From Actinacidiphila guanduensis (GTDB lineage: Bacteria; Actinomycetota; Actinomycetes; Streptomycetales; Streptomycetaceae): DNA of 64,000 nucleotides. The notes beneath the pieces were generated by a model. That model saw only the letters and a program-made list of their open reading frames with translations. It had not been told where the DNA came from and made no database searches. Shown in pieces: positions 49,832 through 58,784 of this stretch (the first letter of the stretch is position 1; the number at the start of each line of letters is the position of its first letter). The translations under genes and the position numbers were made by a program. Location: the NCBI RefSeq assembly GCF_900103985.1, contig NZ_FNIE01000001.1, positions 729,582 to 793,581 of the forward strand, written 5' to 3'.

Positions 49832-50149
49832 TCACCCCAGCGGCTCGTGGTTCACCCAGGCGACCTTGTACGGATGCCTGGCCTGCCAGTGGTGGATGAC
49901 CTCCTCCGCGCCCGGTGCCGCGAAGGCCGCCGCGAGGGCCTTCTCGTCGGCGACGCCGAACTGCAGGACCGCCGTCGCGATCAGCGCGGGGATCTCCTCC
50001 TCGCCCGGGACGGGGATGTGGCGGCGGGTCGAGGAGGTGAGGACGTGGCCCGAGTCGAGCATCACCTTTTCGATGTCGGTGAGGAATCGGTCGAGGTCGG
50101 CGTCCGGGATGGGCTCGTTGAAGGAGACGAGCATCGTGTGGTGAATCAT
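49832..50149 (-). CDS. Dabb (stress-responsive alpha/beta barrel) protein
   Basis: 105-residue protein of the dimeric ferredoxin-like Dabb fold: MIHHTMLVSFNEPIPDADL, a central variable part, and HPYKVAWVNHEPLG at the end. Such proteins include small cyclases and stress proteins; no activity can be assigned. Divergent from a LysR gene 70 bp away, which is the likely regulator. Confidence 0.8.
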   Translation of the reverse strand: MIHHTMLVSFNEPIPDADLDRFLTDIEKVMLDSGHVLTSSTRRHIPVPGEEEIPALIATAVLQFGVADEKALAAAFAAPGAEEVIHHWQARHPYKVAWVNHEPLG

Positions 50150-50219
50150 GTGGCCATCGAAACAGGGAGCGAGGGGGCACGTCCAAGATCTGTTGGGCCT
50201 CGGGCGATAACCTGCAGGC

Positions 50220-51107
50220 ATGGCCGAGCTGGAGACGCGGGAGATCGAGTACGTGGTCGCGGTCGCCGAGGAGCTGCATTTCGGCCGGGCCGCGCAGCGA
50301 TTGCGCATCGCCCAGCCCGCGCTGTCGAAGGCGGTCCGGCGGGTGGAGAAACGGCTCGGGGTGCAGCTGTTCGTACGGTCCAGTCGGCAGGTGGCGCTGA
50401 CGGCCGCCGGTGGGGCGCTGCTGCGGCACGGGCGGTACGCGCTGGACGCGGTGAGCGCGGCGGCGGACCGCACCCGGCGGGCCGGCGGCGCGGGGCAGCG
50501 GTTGCGGCTGGTCCTCAAGCCGGGGGGCGACGCCGGGCTGCTGTCGGCGATCCTCGCTGCGTACGCCGGGGAGCCCGACGCGCACCGGGTGGAGATCCTG
50601 TTCAGCGGGCCCGCCGACCGGGTGGACCACCTGCGGGCGGGGCGGGCCGATGTCGCCCTGCTGTACGTGCCGTTCGACGACCTCGACGGGCTGGCCCACG
50701 AGACGCTCTGCGTCGAGGAGCGCGTCGCGGTCCTGCCCGCCGGCCACCCGCTGGCCTCCCGCGGCGAGCTGCGCCTGGCCGACCTGGCGGACGAGACGCT
50801 GCCGCGCTGGAAGGACGTGCCCGACGACATCGCGCGGGGCCACGGCGGCAGCGGCCCCGAGGTCGCGGACATCGCCCAGCTGTACTCACTGGTCGCCGTC
50901 GGCCGCGTGGCCGCCCTGCTGCCCCGCTCGCTCGTGCACCCCGCACCGGCGGGCGTGGTGTGCGTGCCGGTCGCCGACGCGCCGCCCAGCCGGATCGTCG
51001 TGGCATGGCCCCCAGGGGAGGAGGCCCACCCGCTGGTGGGCTCCTTCGTGAGGGCGGCGATCGCAGCGGCGACGGCCCACAACCCCCAGGCCGATCCGCA
51101 TGGTTGA
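50220..51107 (+). CDS. LysR-family regulator
   Basis: 295 residues with the N-terminal winged helix-turn-helix (EIEYVVAVAEELHFGRAAQRLRIAQPALSKAVRRVEKRLG split over about residues 7-46) and a LysR substrate domain. Probably activates or represses the divergent Dabb gene; the 70-bp gap is the expected place for its binding site. Co-inducer unknown. Confidence 0.93.
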   Translation: MAELETREIEYVVAVAEELHFGRAAQRLRIAQPALSKAVRRVEKRLGVQLFVRSSRQVALTAAGGALLRHGRYALDAVSAAADRTRRAGGAGQRLRLVLKPGGDAGLLSAILAAYAGEPDAHRVEILFSGPADRVDHLRAGRADVALLYVPFDDLDGLAHETLCVEERVAVLPAGHPLASRGELRLADLADETLPRWKDVPDDIARGHGGSGPEVADIAQLYSLVAVGRVAALLPRSLVHPAPAGVVCVPVADAPPSRIVVAWPPGEEAHPLVGSFVRAAIAAATAHNPQADPHG

Positions 51108-51229
51108 CGGTCCCCACATACGAGCCGCCACCGGCCGCGCCCCGCACACGCGTGAAGGGCCCCTGCATCCCGGCGAATTCGAGGGACCCTTCCACTGCGG
51201 GCGGCGAGGTCCGTGCGGGAGGACAGCGC

Positions 51230-52387
51230 CTACTCGCCGAGCCACTTCATGAAGTTCGCGGCCTGGGCCTTCCAGATGTCCGGGTGTTCCATGGCGCTGT
51301 GCCCGAGTGCGTCGACAGAGGCGGGCAGGACGACGTACCGCCCGTTGGGCACCTTCGGCATGTCCTGCTCGAGGATCTGCAGGCTGTCGGGATAGAACTC
51401 GTCGGCGCCGAGGTTGACCGCGTAGACCTTCGCTTTGATAGTGCCCAGAAGCGGCTCGGCGTTGAAGCTCCGGGAGGCGTTGAACGCGTAGATGAAGTCG
51501 TTCGCGTCGAAGCCGGTGGCCGCCGAGTCCACGCCGTGGATGTAGCCGTCGACCTGGGCGGGCGAGGTGAATTCCGTCTGCAGGTTGGACACCCCGTTGA
51601 TCATCATCAGTTCGACGTTCAGGGCTTCGGCCAGGGCGGGCGGTTGCTGCGTGTAGTTCCCGTCGTCGTAGGCCGGATCGGACTCGATCCCGTCCACCAG
51701 AATGCGCCGCCACAGCAGGTTCCGGCCGCTGATGGGCGCGGGGAAGCAGGCGATCGGCATGATGCCGTCCATCGCGTCCGGGTAGTCCTCCGCCCACTGC
51801 CAGGCGTTCATACAGCCCATGGACATGCCGACGACGGCCTTCAGGTGCGGGATGCCGAGCGTCTCGGTGACCAACTTGTGCTGGAGGTCGACCATGTCGT
51901 CGTAGCTGTACTGCGGGAAGCCGGCCTTCAACCCGTTGCTGGGTTTGCTGGACCGGCCGTGCCCGATCGCGTCGGGGATGATCACGAAATACCGGTTGAC
52001 GTCGAACGGCGCGCCCGGCGCGAACAGGGCTTCCTGGAACTCGGGCGACAAGAGGTCCTGGCTGCTGGAGAACGTCCAGTGCAGCAGGAGGACGGCATTG
52101 TCGACCTGGCCGTTCCGGTCGAGGTGGGGGGTGCCGAGCAGCGCGTAGTGCAGGCGCAACTGCGCGAGCGTCTCGCCGTCACGGAACGTGTAGTTGCTGT
52201 AGGTGACGTCCTCCTCGCGCGGGTTGACCACGGTGGTGCTCTTGGAGCCCGCGGTGCTGGTGGGGGTGGCCGCGACGCCGGCGGTGGCCAGCGGCTGGGC
52301 GTCGATCGGCGGGGCGCCGCCCAGCGCGATGCCGCCCAGTGCCAGCGTCATGGCCACGACCAACGACGTGTGAAACCTCAGCCTCAT
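51230..52387 (-). CDS. Secreted alpha/beta hydrolase, MetX-like
   Basis: 385-residue exported protein. The signal peptide ends near residue 30. The alpha/beta hydrolase domain resembles homoserine O-acetyltransferases: nucleophile Ser189 in VGMSMGCMNAW, Asp in LGADEFYPDS and His363 in LGHSAMEHPDIW. Export and the GMSMGC form, rather than the cytosolic MetX GGSMGG, argue for a hydrolase (esterase or similar) instead of an acyltransferase. ATG 52387 has GAGGAA about 12 bp upstream. A good promoter lies at 52549-52577. Confidence 0.83.
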   Translation of the reverse strand: MRLRFHTSLVVAMTLALGGIALGGAPPIDAQPLATAGVAATPTSTAGSKSTTVVNPREEDVTYSNYTFRDGETLAQLRLHYALLGTPHLDRNGQVDNAVLLLHWTFSSSQDLLSPEFQEALFAPGAPFDVNRYFVIIPDAIGHGRSSKPSNGLKAGFPQYSYDDMVDLQHKLVTETLGIPHLKAVVGMSMGCMNAWQWAEDYPDAMDGIMPIACFPAPISGRNLLWRRILVDGIESDPAYDDGNYTQQPPALAEALNVELMMINGVSNLQTEFTSPAQVDGYIHGVDSAATGFDANDFIYAFNASRSFNAEPLLGTIKAKVYAVNLGADEFYPDSLQILEQDMPKVPNGRYVVLPASVDALGHSAMEHPDIWKAQAANFMKWLGE

Positions 52388-52548
52388 GGAAACCGGATTC
52401 CTCTCCTCGATGACGGCCCCGACGACCGCCCCGGCTGCCGACGGCGACACACGCGGGCGGCTCTTGGGTGGTGGGGAGCGTCTTCTGTCCACCGTGATCT
52501 CCCGGGCTCGCGCGACCGCACGGCCGTGACACGGCTGCTCACAGGCGC

Positions 52549-52577
52549 ACACTATCGAGGAGTCAGTTGAGAATCAA
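52549..52577 (-). promoter_or_regulatory. Promoter for the secreted hydrolase
   Basis: On the minus strand, TTGATT (52577-52572) and TAGTGT (52554-52549) are separated by 17 bp. The surrounding 52388-52693 gap is locally AT-rich near 52560-52610 and holds no gene. Confidence 0.55.
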
Positions 52578-52693
52578 TACCAACCGCTTGAGAAAGTAAA
52601 CCTAGGTCGTCTCTGCCGCGCCCGTAGCCGGGCCCCGGCCGTCCGGTCGGCCGGGATCGCCTCATCTGCAGGCGATGCCGGTACTGGGGCGGC

Positions 52694-53575
52694 TCACCCG
52701 GCCGTCGTGCCGGTCGTCCCGGCTTGGCGGCGGAGCACCTCGTGGTAAGTGCGGCCGTCGCTCATTCCGAGAGCCCGGGCGATGGGGCGCTTGGCGAGGG
52801 CGGCGGCGATCAGGTCGCCGATCCGGGGCGAGAGGGCCTCACCGAGCAGAAGCGCGCCGGCCATGCGGGGCAGGACGACACGCCGTTTTCCGTGCCGGAC
52901 CGCGGCCACCACGGCGCGTCCCACGTCGTCGGGCGACAGCGGGGTCATGTGCCGGAAGGGGGGCGGCATTTCGTCCTCCTTGGCCTCGCGCAGCAGTTCG
53001 GTGGCGGTGAGGCCGGGGTGGATGACCGACACCCGGATGCCGGAGCCGGCCACCTCCTGGCGCAGGCTGTCGGAGAAAGCGGAGACCGCGTGCATCACGA
53101 TGGCGTAGGAGCCGAACCGGGCGAATGCCTTGCGGCCCATCACGGAGGACATGTTGACGATCGCACCGGTCCGCTGCCGCCGCATGAGCGGAAGGACCCG
53201 TTGGGTGACGTCGACCATTCCGAACAGGCTCGCCTGCAGAGTGTCGCGGACGTCGTCGGCGAAGGACTCCTCCTCGACACCGCCGACCTTCCCGATACCG
53301 GCGTTGTTCACCAGGACGTCGATGCGCCCGAACCGGTCCGTCGCCGCCTTCACCAGGGCCGTCACCGCCTCCGGTGAGGTCACGTCGGTCGGTGCCGAGA
53401 GCGCTTCCCCGCCCACGGAACGGACTTCTCGCTCGACCTGGGCCAGCCGGTCCGCCGAGCGCGCCGCGAGGACCAGCCGTGCGCCCTCCTTGGCGAACGC
53501 CAGCGCGACAGCTCTGCCGATCCCTCCTGAGGCGCCGGTGACCAGGACCACCTTGTTCGCAAAGACCGCGGTCAT
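52694..53575 (-). CDS. Short-chain dehydrogenase with the catalytic lysine replaced
   Basis: 293-residue classical SDR fold: cofactor motif TGASGGIG, NNAG, catalytic Ser144 and Tyr157. The YxxxK lysine is methionine here (Tyr157-Ala-Ile-Val-Met161-His), clear in the DNA (53093-53095 reads CAT, i.e. ATG). The enzyme may be inactive, or have altered proton relay. AGGAGAAACGC precedes the ATG at 53575. It lies upstream of a palindrome at 53589 and next to a MarR gene on the same strand. Confidence 0.88.
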   Translation of the reverse strand: MTAVFANKVVLVTGASGGIGRAVALAFAKEGARLVLAARSADRLAQVEREVRSVGGEALSAPTDVTSPEAVTALVKAATDRFGRIDVLVNNAGIGKVGGVEEESFADDVRDTLQASLFGMVDVTQRVLPLMRRQRTGAIVNMSSVMGRKAFARFGSYAIVMHAVSAFSDSLRQEVAGSGIRVSVIHPGLTATELLREAKEDEMPPPFRHMTPLSPDDVGRAVVAAVRHGKRRVVLPRMAGALLLGEALSPRIGDLIAAALAKRPIARALGMSDGRTYHEVLRRQAGTTGTTAG

Positions 53576-53588
53576 GCGTTTCTCCTTT

Positions 53589-53602
53589 GTTGTACATGCA
53601 AC
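53589..53602. promoter_or_regulatory. MarR operator-like site upstream of the SDR
   Basis: GTTGTACATGCAAC, symmetric as GTTGnAnnTnCAAC, overlaps the ribosome site of the SDR gene. Related words occur at 54081 (GTTGCGTATACAT, before MarR) and at 54193-54233. Confidence 0.6.
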
Positions 53603-53642
53603 ATTGCATCCCAGGGGTGCCACCCGTTCCTCCAACGGGTGA

Positions 53643-54071
53643 TCAGAGGCCCATGCCGCCCGCGATCTTCCGGACGGCGCGCACGCCGGCCGCGCCGAGC
53701 ATCTGAGCGGCCTGCTGCTGGGCCTGTCGCCAGGCGGGCATCACGGACTCGATCTTGGCCTGGCCGGCGCGGGTGAGGGCGATCTCGCGGATGCCCTTCG
53801 CGTCCGACGACAGGATCTCCACCCAGCCGCGCTTGACGAGCAGGCTCAGGTTGCGGCTGACCGTGGACCGTTCCAGTTGCAGCACCTCGCCGAGCCGGGT
53901 GGGCGGGCAAGGGCCGACCTTGCCGAGCGCGGCCAGGAGGTCGACCTGCGCGATCGTCACATCGTGCGGGTCGAGGGCGCCGTCGTACAGGCCCGTGATG
54001 GCCCGGGCGATGAGCCGGGCGCGCGCCGCCAGGCAGTCGCCCGCTATCTCGTCGATGTACGAAACGCTCAC
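53643..54071 (-). CDS. MarR-family regulator
   Basis: 142-residue winged-helix regulator. DNA-binding core: PTRLGEVLQLERSTVSRNLSLLVKRGWVEILSS, then ALTRAGQAKIESVMPAWRQAQ. It is transcribed toward the SDR gene and divergently from a DUF302 gene. GTTGTA-type sites precede all three genes, suggesting a small autoregulated regulon. Confidence 0.92.
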   Translation of the reverse strand: MSVSYIDEIAGDCLAARARLIARAITGLYDGALDPHDVTIAQVDLLAALGKVGPCPPTRLGEVLQLERSTVSRNLSLLVKRGWVEILSSDAKGIREIALTRAGQAKIESVMPAWRQAQQQAAQMLGAAGVRAVRKIAGGMGL

Positions 54072-54192
54072 ATCTCCAAAGTTGCGTATACATCACCGGG
54101 CTGTCAATCCGACGCCTCGCCCCGGGCGGAGCAAACAGCCGGGCGGCGCAAGCAGCCGGCCGGGACAACGCGGACCGGCGCCCAAGTCTTGA

Positions 54193-54233
54193 TGTTGTAC
54201 CTGCACCAGCAGGCGCATAGTGTAGGTACAACA
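54193..54233. promoter_or_regulatory. Paired MarR operator-like sites upstream of the DUF302 gene
   Basis: Perfect inverted arms TGTTGTACCT (54193-54202) and AGGTACAACA (54224-54233), 21 bp apart. Each extends toward a half-symmetric GTTGTACCTGCAC-type site like those before the MarR and SDR genes. Confidence 0.65.
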
Positions 54234-54313
54234 AACCGCGGGGGCGGGCGTGGTCCGCACGACAACGGGGCCGCGCCTCCTGGCCGCTGGAGCACATGAG
54301 GGGAACCCTTGCC

Positions 54314-54814
54314 ATGCCGATTCAGGTGACACAGACCCCGTACGAAGCCGTCCTGCTGACGATTCGTTCCGACAAATCCTTCGCCGAGGTCACCCAGGCC
54401 ATCGAGGCACGCCTGCAGCGCTGCTCGATCCCGACACTGAAGGAATTCGTGGAGAACGGGGATCGCGCCGGCTTCGAAGCGTACGTGGACGGAGCCGCGA
54501 AGCCGACGGGCTTCTCCATCTTCTGGGACTTCGAGCAGGGCTCGGCGATGAGACTGGCCGGCATCCCCGTCGAGTCCAAGTTCTACCTGGTCGGCAACGC
54601 CGTCACCGCGCGCGGCCTGTTCGAGTTCAGCGGCGCGGCCGGCCTCGGCGCCCCGGTCCGCGTCTGCGTCTCACGGCGTGAAGGCGAACCGACGCGTATC
54701 GACCTGGACCAGGTCACCGCCTTCTTCAGCAAGTTCCCCGAACTCGCGCCGTCGCGCGTTCCCCAGGTGCTGGACGAGCGCATCGTCAAAATCCTGCAGG
54801 AAGCCGCCGCCTGA
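54314..54814 (+). CDS. DUF302-like protein
   Basis: 166-residue soluble protein resembling DUF302/TT1751-type domains (TPYEAVLLTIRSDKSFAEVTQAIEARLQ, then a second beta-rich half). ATG 54314 is chosen because GAGGGGAA lies 9 bp upstream; the upstream ATG at 54296 overlaps that site. The paired GTTGTA sites before it place it under the neighbouring MarR. Function unknown. Confidence 0.75.
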   Translation: MPIQVTQTPYEAVLLTIRSDKSFAEVTQAIEARLQRCSIPTLKEFVENGDRAGFEAYVDGAAKPTGFSIFWDFEQGSAMRLAGIPVESKFYLVGNAVTARGLFEFSGAAGLGAPVRVCVSRREGEPTRIDLDQVTAFFSKFPELAPSRVPQVLDERIVKILQEAAA

Positions 54815-54949
54815 CACGCTCATGCAGGGCGGGTATCAACTCTGTCCCTGGGCCGGCATGGGGACTGCACTTCAGCAGGCGCATCCAAGTCCGCTGCACC
54901 TGCGATGTCGGTCCGCGGACCTCGTCGCCGCCGCGCGCTCCGCGGCTTC

Positions 54950-54993
54950 GACCCACTCGGGGTCGGCCGGTCCGGGCCGACCCCGAGTGGGTC
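54950..54993. terminator. Long perfect hairpin in a gene-free stretch
   Basis: A 19-bp perfect stem, 54950-54968 with 54975-54993, and a 6-base loop GGTCCG. It lies between DUF302 (stop 54814) and the beta-propeller gene (stop 55380). The rest of 54815-55379 has no convincing gene; a minus-strand stretch about 55020-55260 (LHTWRLIVEIVTPGTL, FEDVALFVRLVEAAAAWG) may be a gene remnant. Confidence 0.6.
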
Positions 54994-55379
54994 AGCTTGC
55001 CGCGAGGCCCTCGCTACGTACGCGCCTGAGGGCCGCGCCGAACTTCCGTGACCCGTCCGTACGGTGTGCCGCTCGGTAGCCCGGCTGAGCAGCACCCCGC
55101 GGCCTGTTCCTGGCGCCCCCAGGCCGCGGCCGCCTCAACGAGGCGAACGAACAAAGCGACATCCTCGAAACCCAGCGGAAGCCGCATCGCCCCGGCGTCA
55201 CACAGAGGGAGCGTTCCCGGAGTGACGATCTCCACGATCAGGCGCCAGGTGTGCAGGTCGAGGTCAGAACTCCCGTTCCCGCAGGACGAGAAGTTCGAGG
55301 CCGCTCCACTCACCCCGGAATTCACGACCCGCCACGTGACCGCTGGATGCTCGAAGTGCCGGGGCCGGCCCCGTGGGGA

Positions 55380-56594
55380 TCAGCCTGCCGCGATGCCCTC
55401 GCCGCCGACGGCCCCAGGCACGGTCACCGAGCCGATCGCGGTCAGCGACCCGTCGCCCTCCACGCGGAACTCGTCGACGATCCCGACCGCGCCCGTCTGG
55501 GCGTAGAGGAAGTGCCCGTCGGGGGAGGCAGCGGCGTCGACGGTGCCGGCGTCGGTGCTCGTCGTGCCGAGCGGGGTCAGGGCGCCACCGGCGGCGGCGT
55601 AGCCGGAGAGGGTGCCGCTGCCGGCGTTCGAGGCGTACAGGTGGCTGCCCGCGGTCGTGATCCAGCAGGTGGCCTGCTGGCCGGTGGGGAGTTCGCCGGT
55701 CTTGGTGAGTTTGCCGTCGCGGCCGAGCGTGAAGGTGGCCACGGCGTTGGGACCCGCCTCGGTGACTTGCAGGCGTCCGGCCCGGTCGAAGACGAAACCG
55801 AAGGGCACCGCGCCCGGAAGGGGGGTGAACACGGTCGGGCCGCCGGGCCCACCCGTGCTGTCCAGGGGGGTGACGCCGATGGCGCCGCCCTTGGCGGCCT
55901 TGGAGGTGACCACGAGTGCGGTGCCGTCCGGGGTGAAGGAGATCTGGCCCGGCGTGTGGGTGAACTGGGGTGTGGCCGTGGGGTCGATGCCGGGCGAGCG
56001 GTTCCACTCGGGCACGGTGACGAGGCGGTCGCCGACGCGCACGAATCCCTGGACCGAGGCGCCGTCCAGGGCGTTGAGGACGTACACGAGGTTGCCGTGG
56101 AAGGTGATGCTCACGGGGAAGGAGCCGCCGGAGCCCAGTATCTGGAGTCGCTGGAGGCGGTCGCCGTGGACGGCGAAGACGGTCACGGTGTCGCTGCCCG
56201 CGTTGACGGCGTACAGCAGGCCCTGCCGGCTGTCGTACGCCAGCGAGCCCTGGGAGGCGAGGTGGTCCACGACGGAGCCGTCCAGGACGCCGCCCCTGCC
56301 GCCGGTGGGGTAGATCCCGTCGCGGGTGAGGGTGCCGTCGGCGGCCCGGTGGTAGGCGACGATCGCGTTTCCGTCGGGGTTGTCGGTCTGCACGAACACC
56401 GGGCCGGTGCTCGCCTCGTGGTCCGAAAGCGCCCGGTCGCCCTGGTGCTGGGCCCGGCCCTGCGCGGTGTCGCCGGGCTGGGTGGCGTGTGCGGCGGGGG
56501 CGGCGGCGAAGAGAGCGGCGCAGGCGAGGGCGGCGGCCCCGAAGCCGGCGGTGCGGCCGAGGGCGCGGCTGCGGGTACGGCGGATGGCGGACAT
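55380..56594 (-). CDS. Secreted beta-propeller protein (lactonase-like)
   Basis: 404-residue exported protein: signal peptide cut near residue 38 (AHA-TQ), then repeated propeller blades of the 6-phosphogluconolactonase/YVTN type (SLAYDSRQGLLYAVNAGSDTVTVFAV, GQISFTPDGTALVVTSK, SPDGHFLYAQTG). Export argues against a role in the pentose phosphate pathway; binding or an extracellular lactonase are options. GGAGGAG lies upstream of the ATG at 56594. A 13-bp inverted repeat occurs 58 bp upstream. Confidence 0.82.
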   Translation of the reverse strand: MSAIRRTRSRALGRTAGFGAAALACAALFAAAPAAHATQPGDTAQGRAQHQGDRALSDHEASTGPVFVQTDNPDGNAIVAYHRAADGTLTRDGIYPTGGRGGVLDGSVVDHLASQGSLAYDSRQGLLYAVNAGSDTVTVFAVHGDRLQRLQILGSGGSFPVSITFHGNLVYVLNALDGASVQGFVRVGDRLVTVPEWNRSPGIDPTATPQFTHTPGQISFTPDGTALVVTSKAAKGGAIGVTPLDSTGGPGGPTVFTPLPGAVPFGFVFDRAGRLQVTEAGPNAVATFTLGRDGKLTKTGELPTGQQATCWITTAGSHLYASNAGSGTLSGYAAAGGALTPLGTTSTDAGTVDAAASPDGHFLYAQTGAVGIVDEFRVEGDGSLTAIGSVTVPGAVGGEGIAAG

Positions 56595-56651
56595 GGGCGG
56601 TGACTCCTCCTGCGTGGGACGGGGAACCGGTCCGCAGGGCACACCGCATCA

Positions 56652-56688
56652 GCCGTCAACTCCCGTGAAAATCAAGGGAGTTGACGGC
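56652..56688. promoter_or_regulatory. 13-bp inverted repeat upstream of the beta-propeller gene
   Basis: GCCGTCAACTCCC (56652-56664) and GGGAGTTGACGGC (56676-56688), with an 11-base AT-rich spacer. Position suggests an operator or a leader hairpin. The remaining gap 56689-57241 shows no convincing gene on either strand. Confidence 0.6.
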
Positions 56689-57241
56689 CATGCGTGCTCT
56701 GTGACCGGTCCTCACGCTAACGCGCCGAATGAGGAGCCAAAGGGATGGATACGGCAAATCGTCATCCCTGTCCGGGGTCCGTAAGAAACGCTGCCGGGGC
56801 CGCTCTGGGGCGCCGCCGGGGTCAGGCGGCGCAGCGGCGGACGACCTGCGCACCGTCGTCCACGACGACGGCGAGGTGACGAAGGTGGTCTTCAGGGACC
56901 CACGCCTACTCGGTGACGACTACGCCCTGGGCGAGGTGCAGGACGGGCTTGGCTCCTTGTTCCTCGTGCTGGACTCGGTCACCGACGAGGCAGTCGGAAA
57001 GACACGTGACGGCCGTGACACGCCCTCGGAGCGCCGGGCAGTCTGTCCGGTGGCCGCCCCTTGGGTCACGGATCGATCCGGTCGCGAGCAGTCGGAAAGC
57101 CGCCCGGCCGCCGGGTGACTGCGCCTCATCAAACTGTCCGGGGCAGGTCCCGTTCCCACCCGCTGACGTGAGACGGCGAACCTGCGACGCTACGACAGCC
57201 GTGCTCGTGGCAAAATGACGCACCCCGATCTGGAGGCTCCC

Positions 57242-57502
57242 ATGACGCAACCCGACGACGCCGAACACACCATCCTCGGCCGCATCGGCAAGATGGTCGC
57301 CGACGAGAAGATCCTGCGCGAATTGCTGTCGTCCGGCGACATCGACGCCGAGACCGAGAAGGAGCGGCTGAGCGCCCTGGAGCGTGAGCTGGACCAGTGC
57401 TGGGACCTCCTGCGGCAGCGGCGTGCGCTCACGGACTTCGGTCAGGACCCGAGCACGGCGCGGGTCCGTCCTTCTTCCACGGTCGAGCACTACCTCTCGT
57501 AG
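57242..57502 (+). CDS. DUF2630 family protein
   Basis: 86-residue helical protein with the family pattern: [20 protein letters not shown], then [21 protein letters not shown] and a STVEHYL end. ATG 57242 is preceded by GGAGG. Widespread in actinobacteria, function unknown. It stands alone. Confidence 0.9.
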   Translation: MTQPDDAEHTILGRIGKMVADEKILRELLSSGDIDAETEKERLSALERELDQCWDLLRQRRALTDFGQDPSTARVRPSSTVEHYLS

Positions 57503-57817
57503 ACGCTGGATCCGGGGCGGACCGAGCCACGGAAGTAGCCACTCGACCCCGCTGGGCCGCCACGAGCGGACCTGGCCGGGCAGGGCAGCAACTCCCACTG
57601 GATCCCGGCGCCCAGAGCGCCCGGCCAACCAACCTGCACCGGCTGGGCCTCGCCCCGACGGAACCAGCCCGCTCACGACCAGCGCACCGTGCGGCACCAC
57701 CATGGACGTCCCCGATCCCTCGGTCGCCGACCTGGACCGGCACTTGCGTCGGCTGAGCGAGCGGCGAGATCGGGTCGGACCGCGAAGCGGTGAGCCGTCG
57801 GCGCCGACGGGGAACGG
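57503..57817. other. 315-base stretch without recognisable features
   Basis: Between the DUF2630 stop and the convergent acetyltransferase stop. No gene, repeat or clean hairpin was seen. Confidence 0.45.
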
Positions 57818-58570
57818 TCAGCGGCGCGGGGTGAGTCGGGTGACTTCGACGGTGGACAGCGGTTCGAATCCGAGGCGCTTGTACAGGGCGGTGGCAGCGG
57901 TGTTGGTGTCGACGACGTGCAGGAAGACCTCGTCGCCATGAGCCCGGATGCCGGCCGCCAGCGTGCGGATCAGGCGGGTGGCCAGGCCCTGGCCCCGGAA
58001 GGCGGGGTCGGTGCACACGGCGCTGATCTCCGTCCAGCCCTGCTGGCCGCCGGTAGGAGCGGAAAAGCGCCGGCCCGCCATGGCGGCGAGAACACCGTCG
58101 CGCATGATGCCGACGTACCCGCCGAGCTCGATGGTCCGTTCCCCGAACGGCCCCGGCCTGGTCCGGTCGGCCAGGTCCCGCATGGCCGGGACGTCCGAGG
58201 GGGTCAGCGCCCGGACGTCCGGGTCGTCGGCGTCGGCGGCGGATGCCCGGAGCCCGGCCCCGGAGAACTGCAGCACGGTCATCCGGTGGACGTCGATCCC
58301 GTGCGCGGCGTCCCAGCCCGCGGGCAGGGCTCCCGGCTCCCGATGCAGGGCGAGACCGCCCGTGCGGTGCGCCAGGACGGCCAGGTCGTCCCAGTCCCGG
58401 CCCGACGGTTCGTCCGGAACCGCCGCGAAGGGCGCCACCGCCGCCGTATACCGCAAGGCGCGCCCCTCGGCCTCCGCCAGATGCGCGTGCCGGGTGCGCA
58501 AAGCGGCGTGCACCACGTTCACCAGCACCGACGGATCGGGGCCACACGTTTCAGGCGACGAAGGGGTCAT
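57818..58570 (-). CDS. GNAT-family N-acetyltransferase
   Basis: 250 residues. The C-terminal half is a GNAT domain with the acetyl-CoA motif A ([23 protein letters not shown]) and motif B ([23 protein letters not shown]), ending in a substrate strand. The N-terminal 110 residues are a degenerate first GNAT-like half of the kind seen in FR47-type proteins. GGAG lies before the ATG at 58570. Acceptor unknown. Confidence 0.9.
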   Translation of the reverse strand: MTPSSPETCGPDPSVLVNVVHAALRTRHAHLAEAEGRALRYTAAVAPFAAVPDEPSGRDWDDLAVLAHRTGGLALHREPGALPAGWDAAHGIDVHRMTVLQFSGAGLRASAADADDPDVRALTPSDVPAMRDLADRTRPGPFGERTIELGGYVGIMRDGVLAAMAGRRFSAPTGGQQGWTEISAVCTDPAFRGQGLATRLIRTLAAGIRAHGDEVFLHVVDTNTAATALYKRLGFEPLSTVEVTRLTPRR

Positions 58571-58784
58571 GGCACAGGACTCCAATAGGGACCAATAGGG
58601 ACCGAAGGGACACAGCACTCCCAGGACCCCACGGCAGCTCACCGGGAGAAACCGGCGGCACCGCCGAACCGACAGGGTCGGCGGAATCCAGGGAACGAGC
58701 GCAGGGCACGGACGAATTGCAGGGATGGGCCGGTGCGCGCCTACGACAGCCCGGTGCGCGCCGAGGGCTGCAACCGCGCCGGCC

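Noticed and set aside
52560..52610. Possible iron- or zinc-regulator box near TGAGAATCAATACCA
   Set aside because: Symmetry is weak and does not match a consensus I can state; only the promoter is supported.
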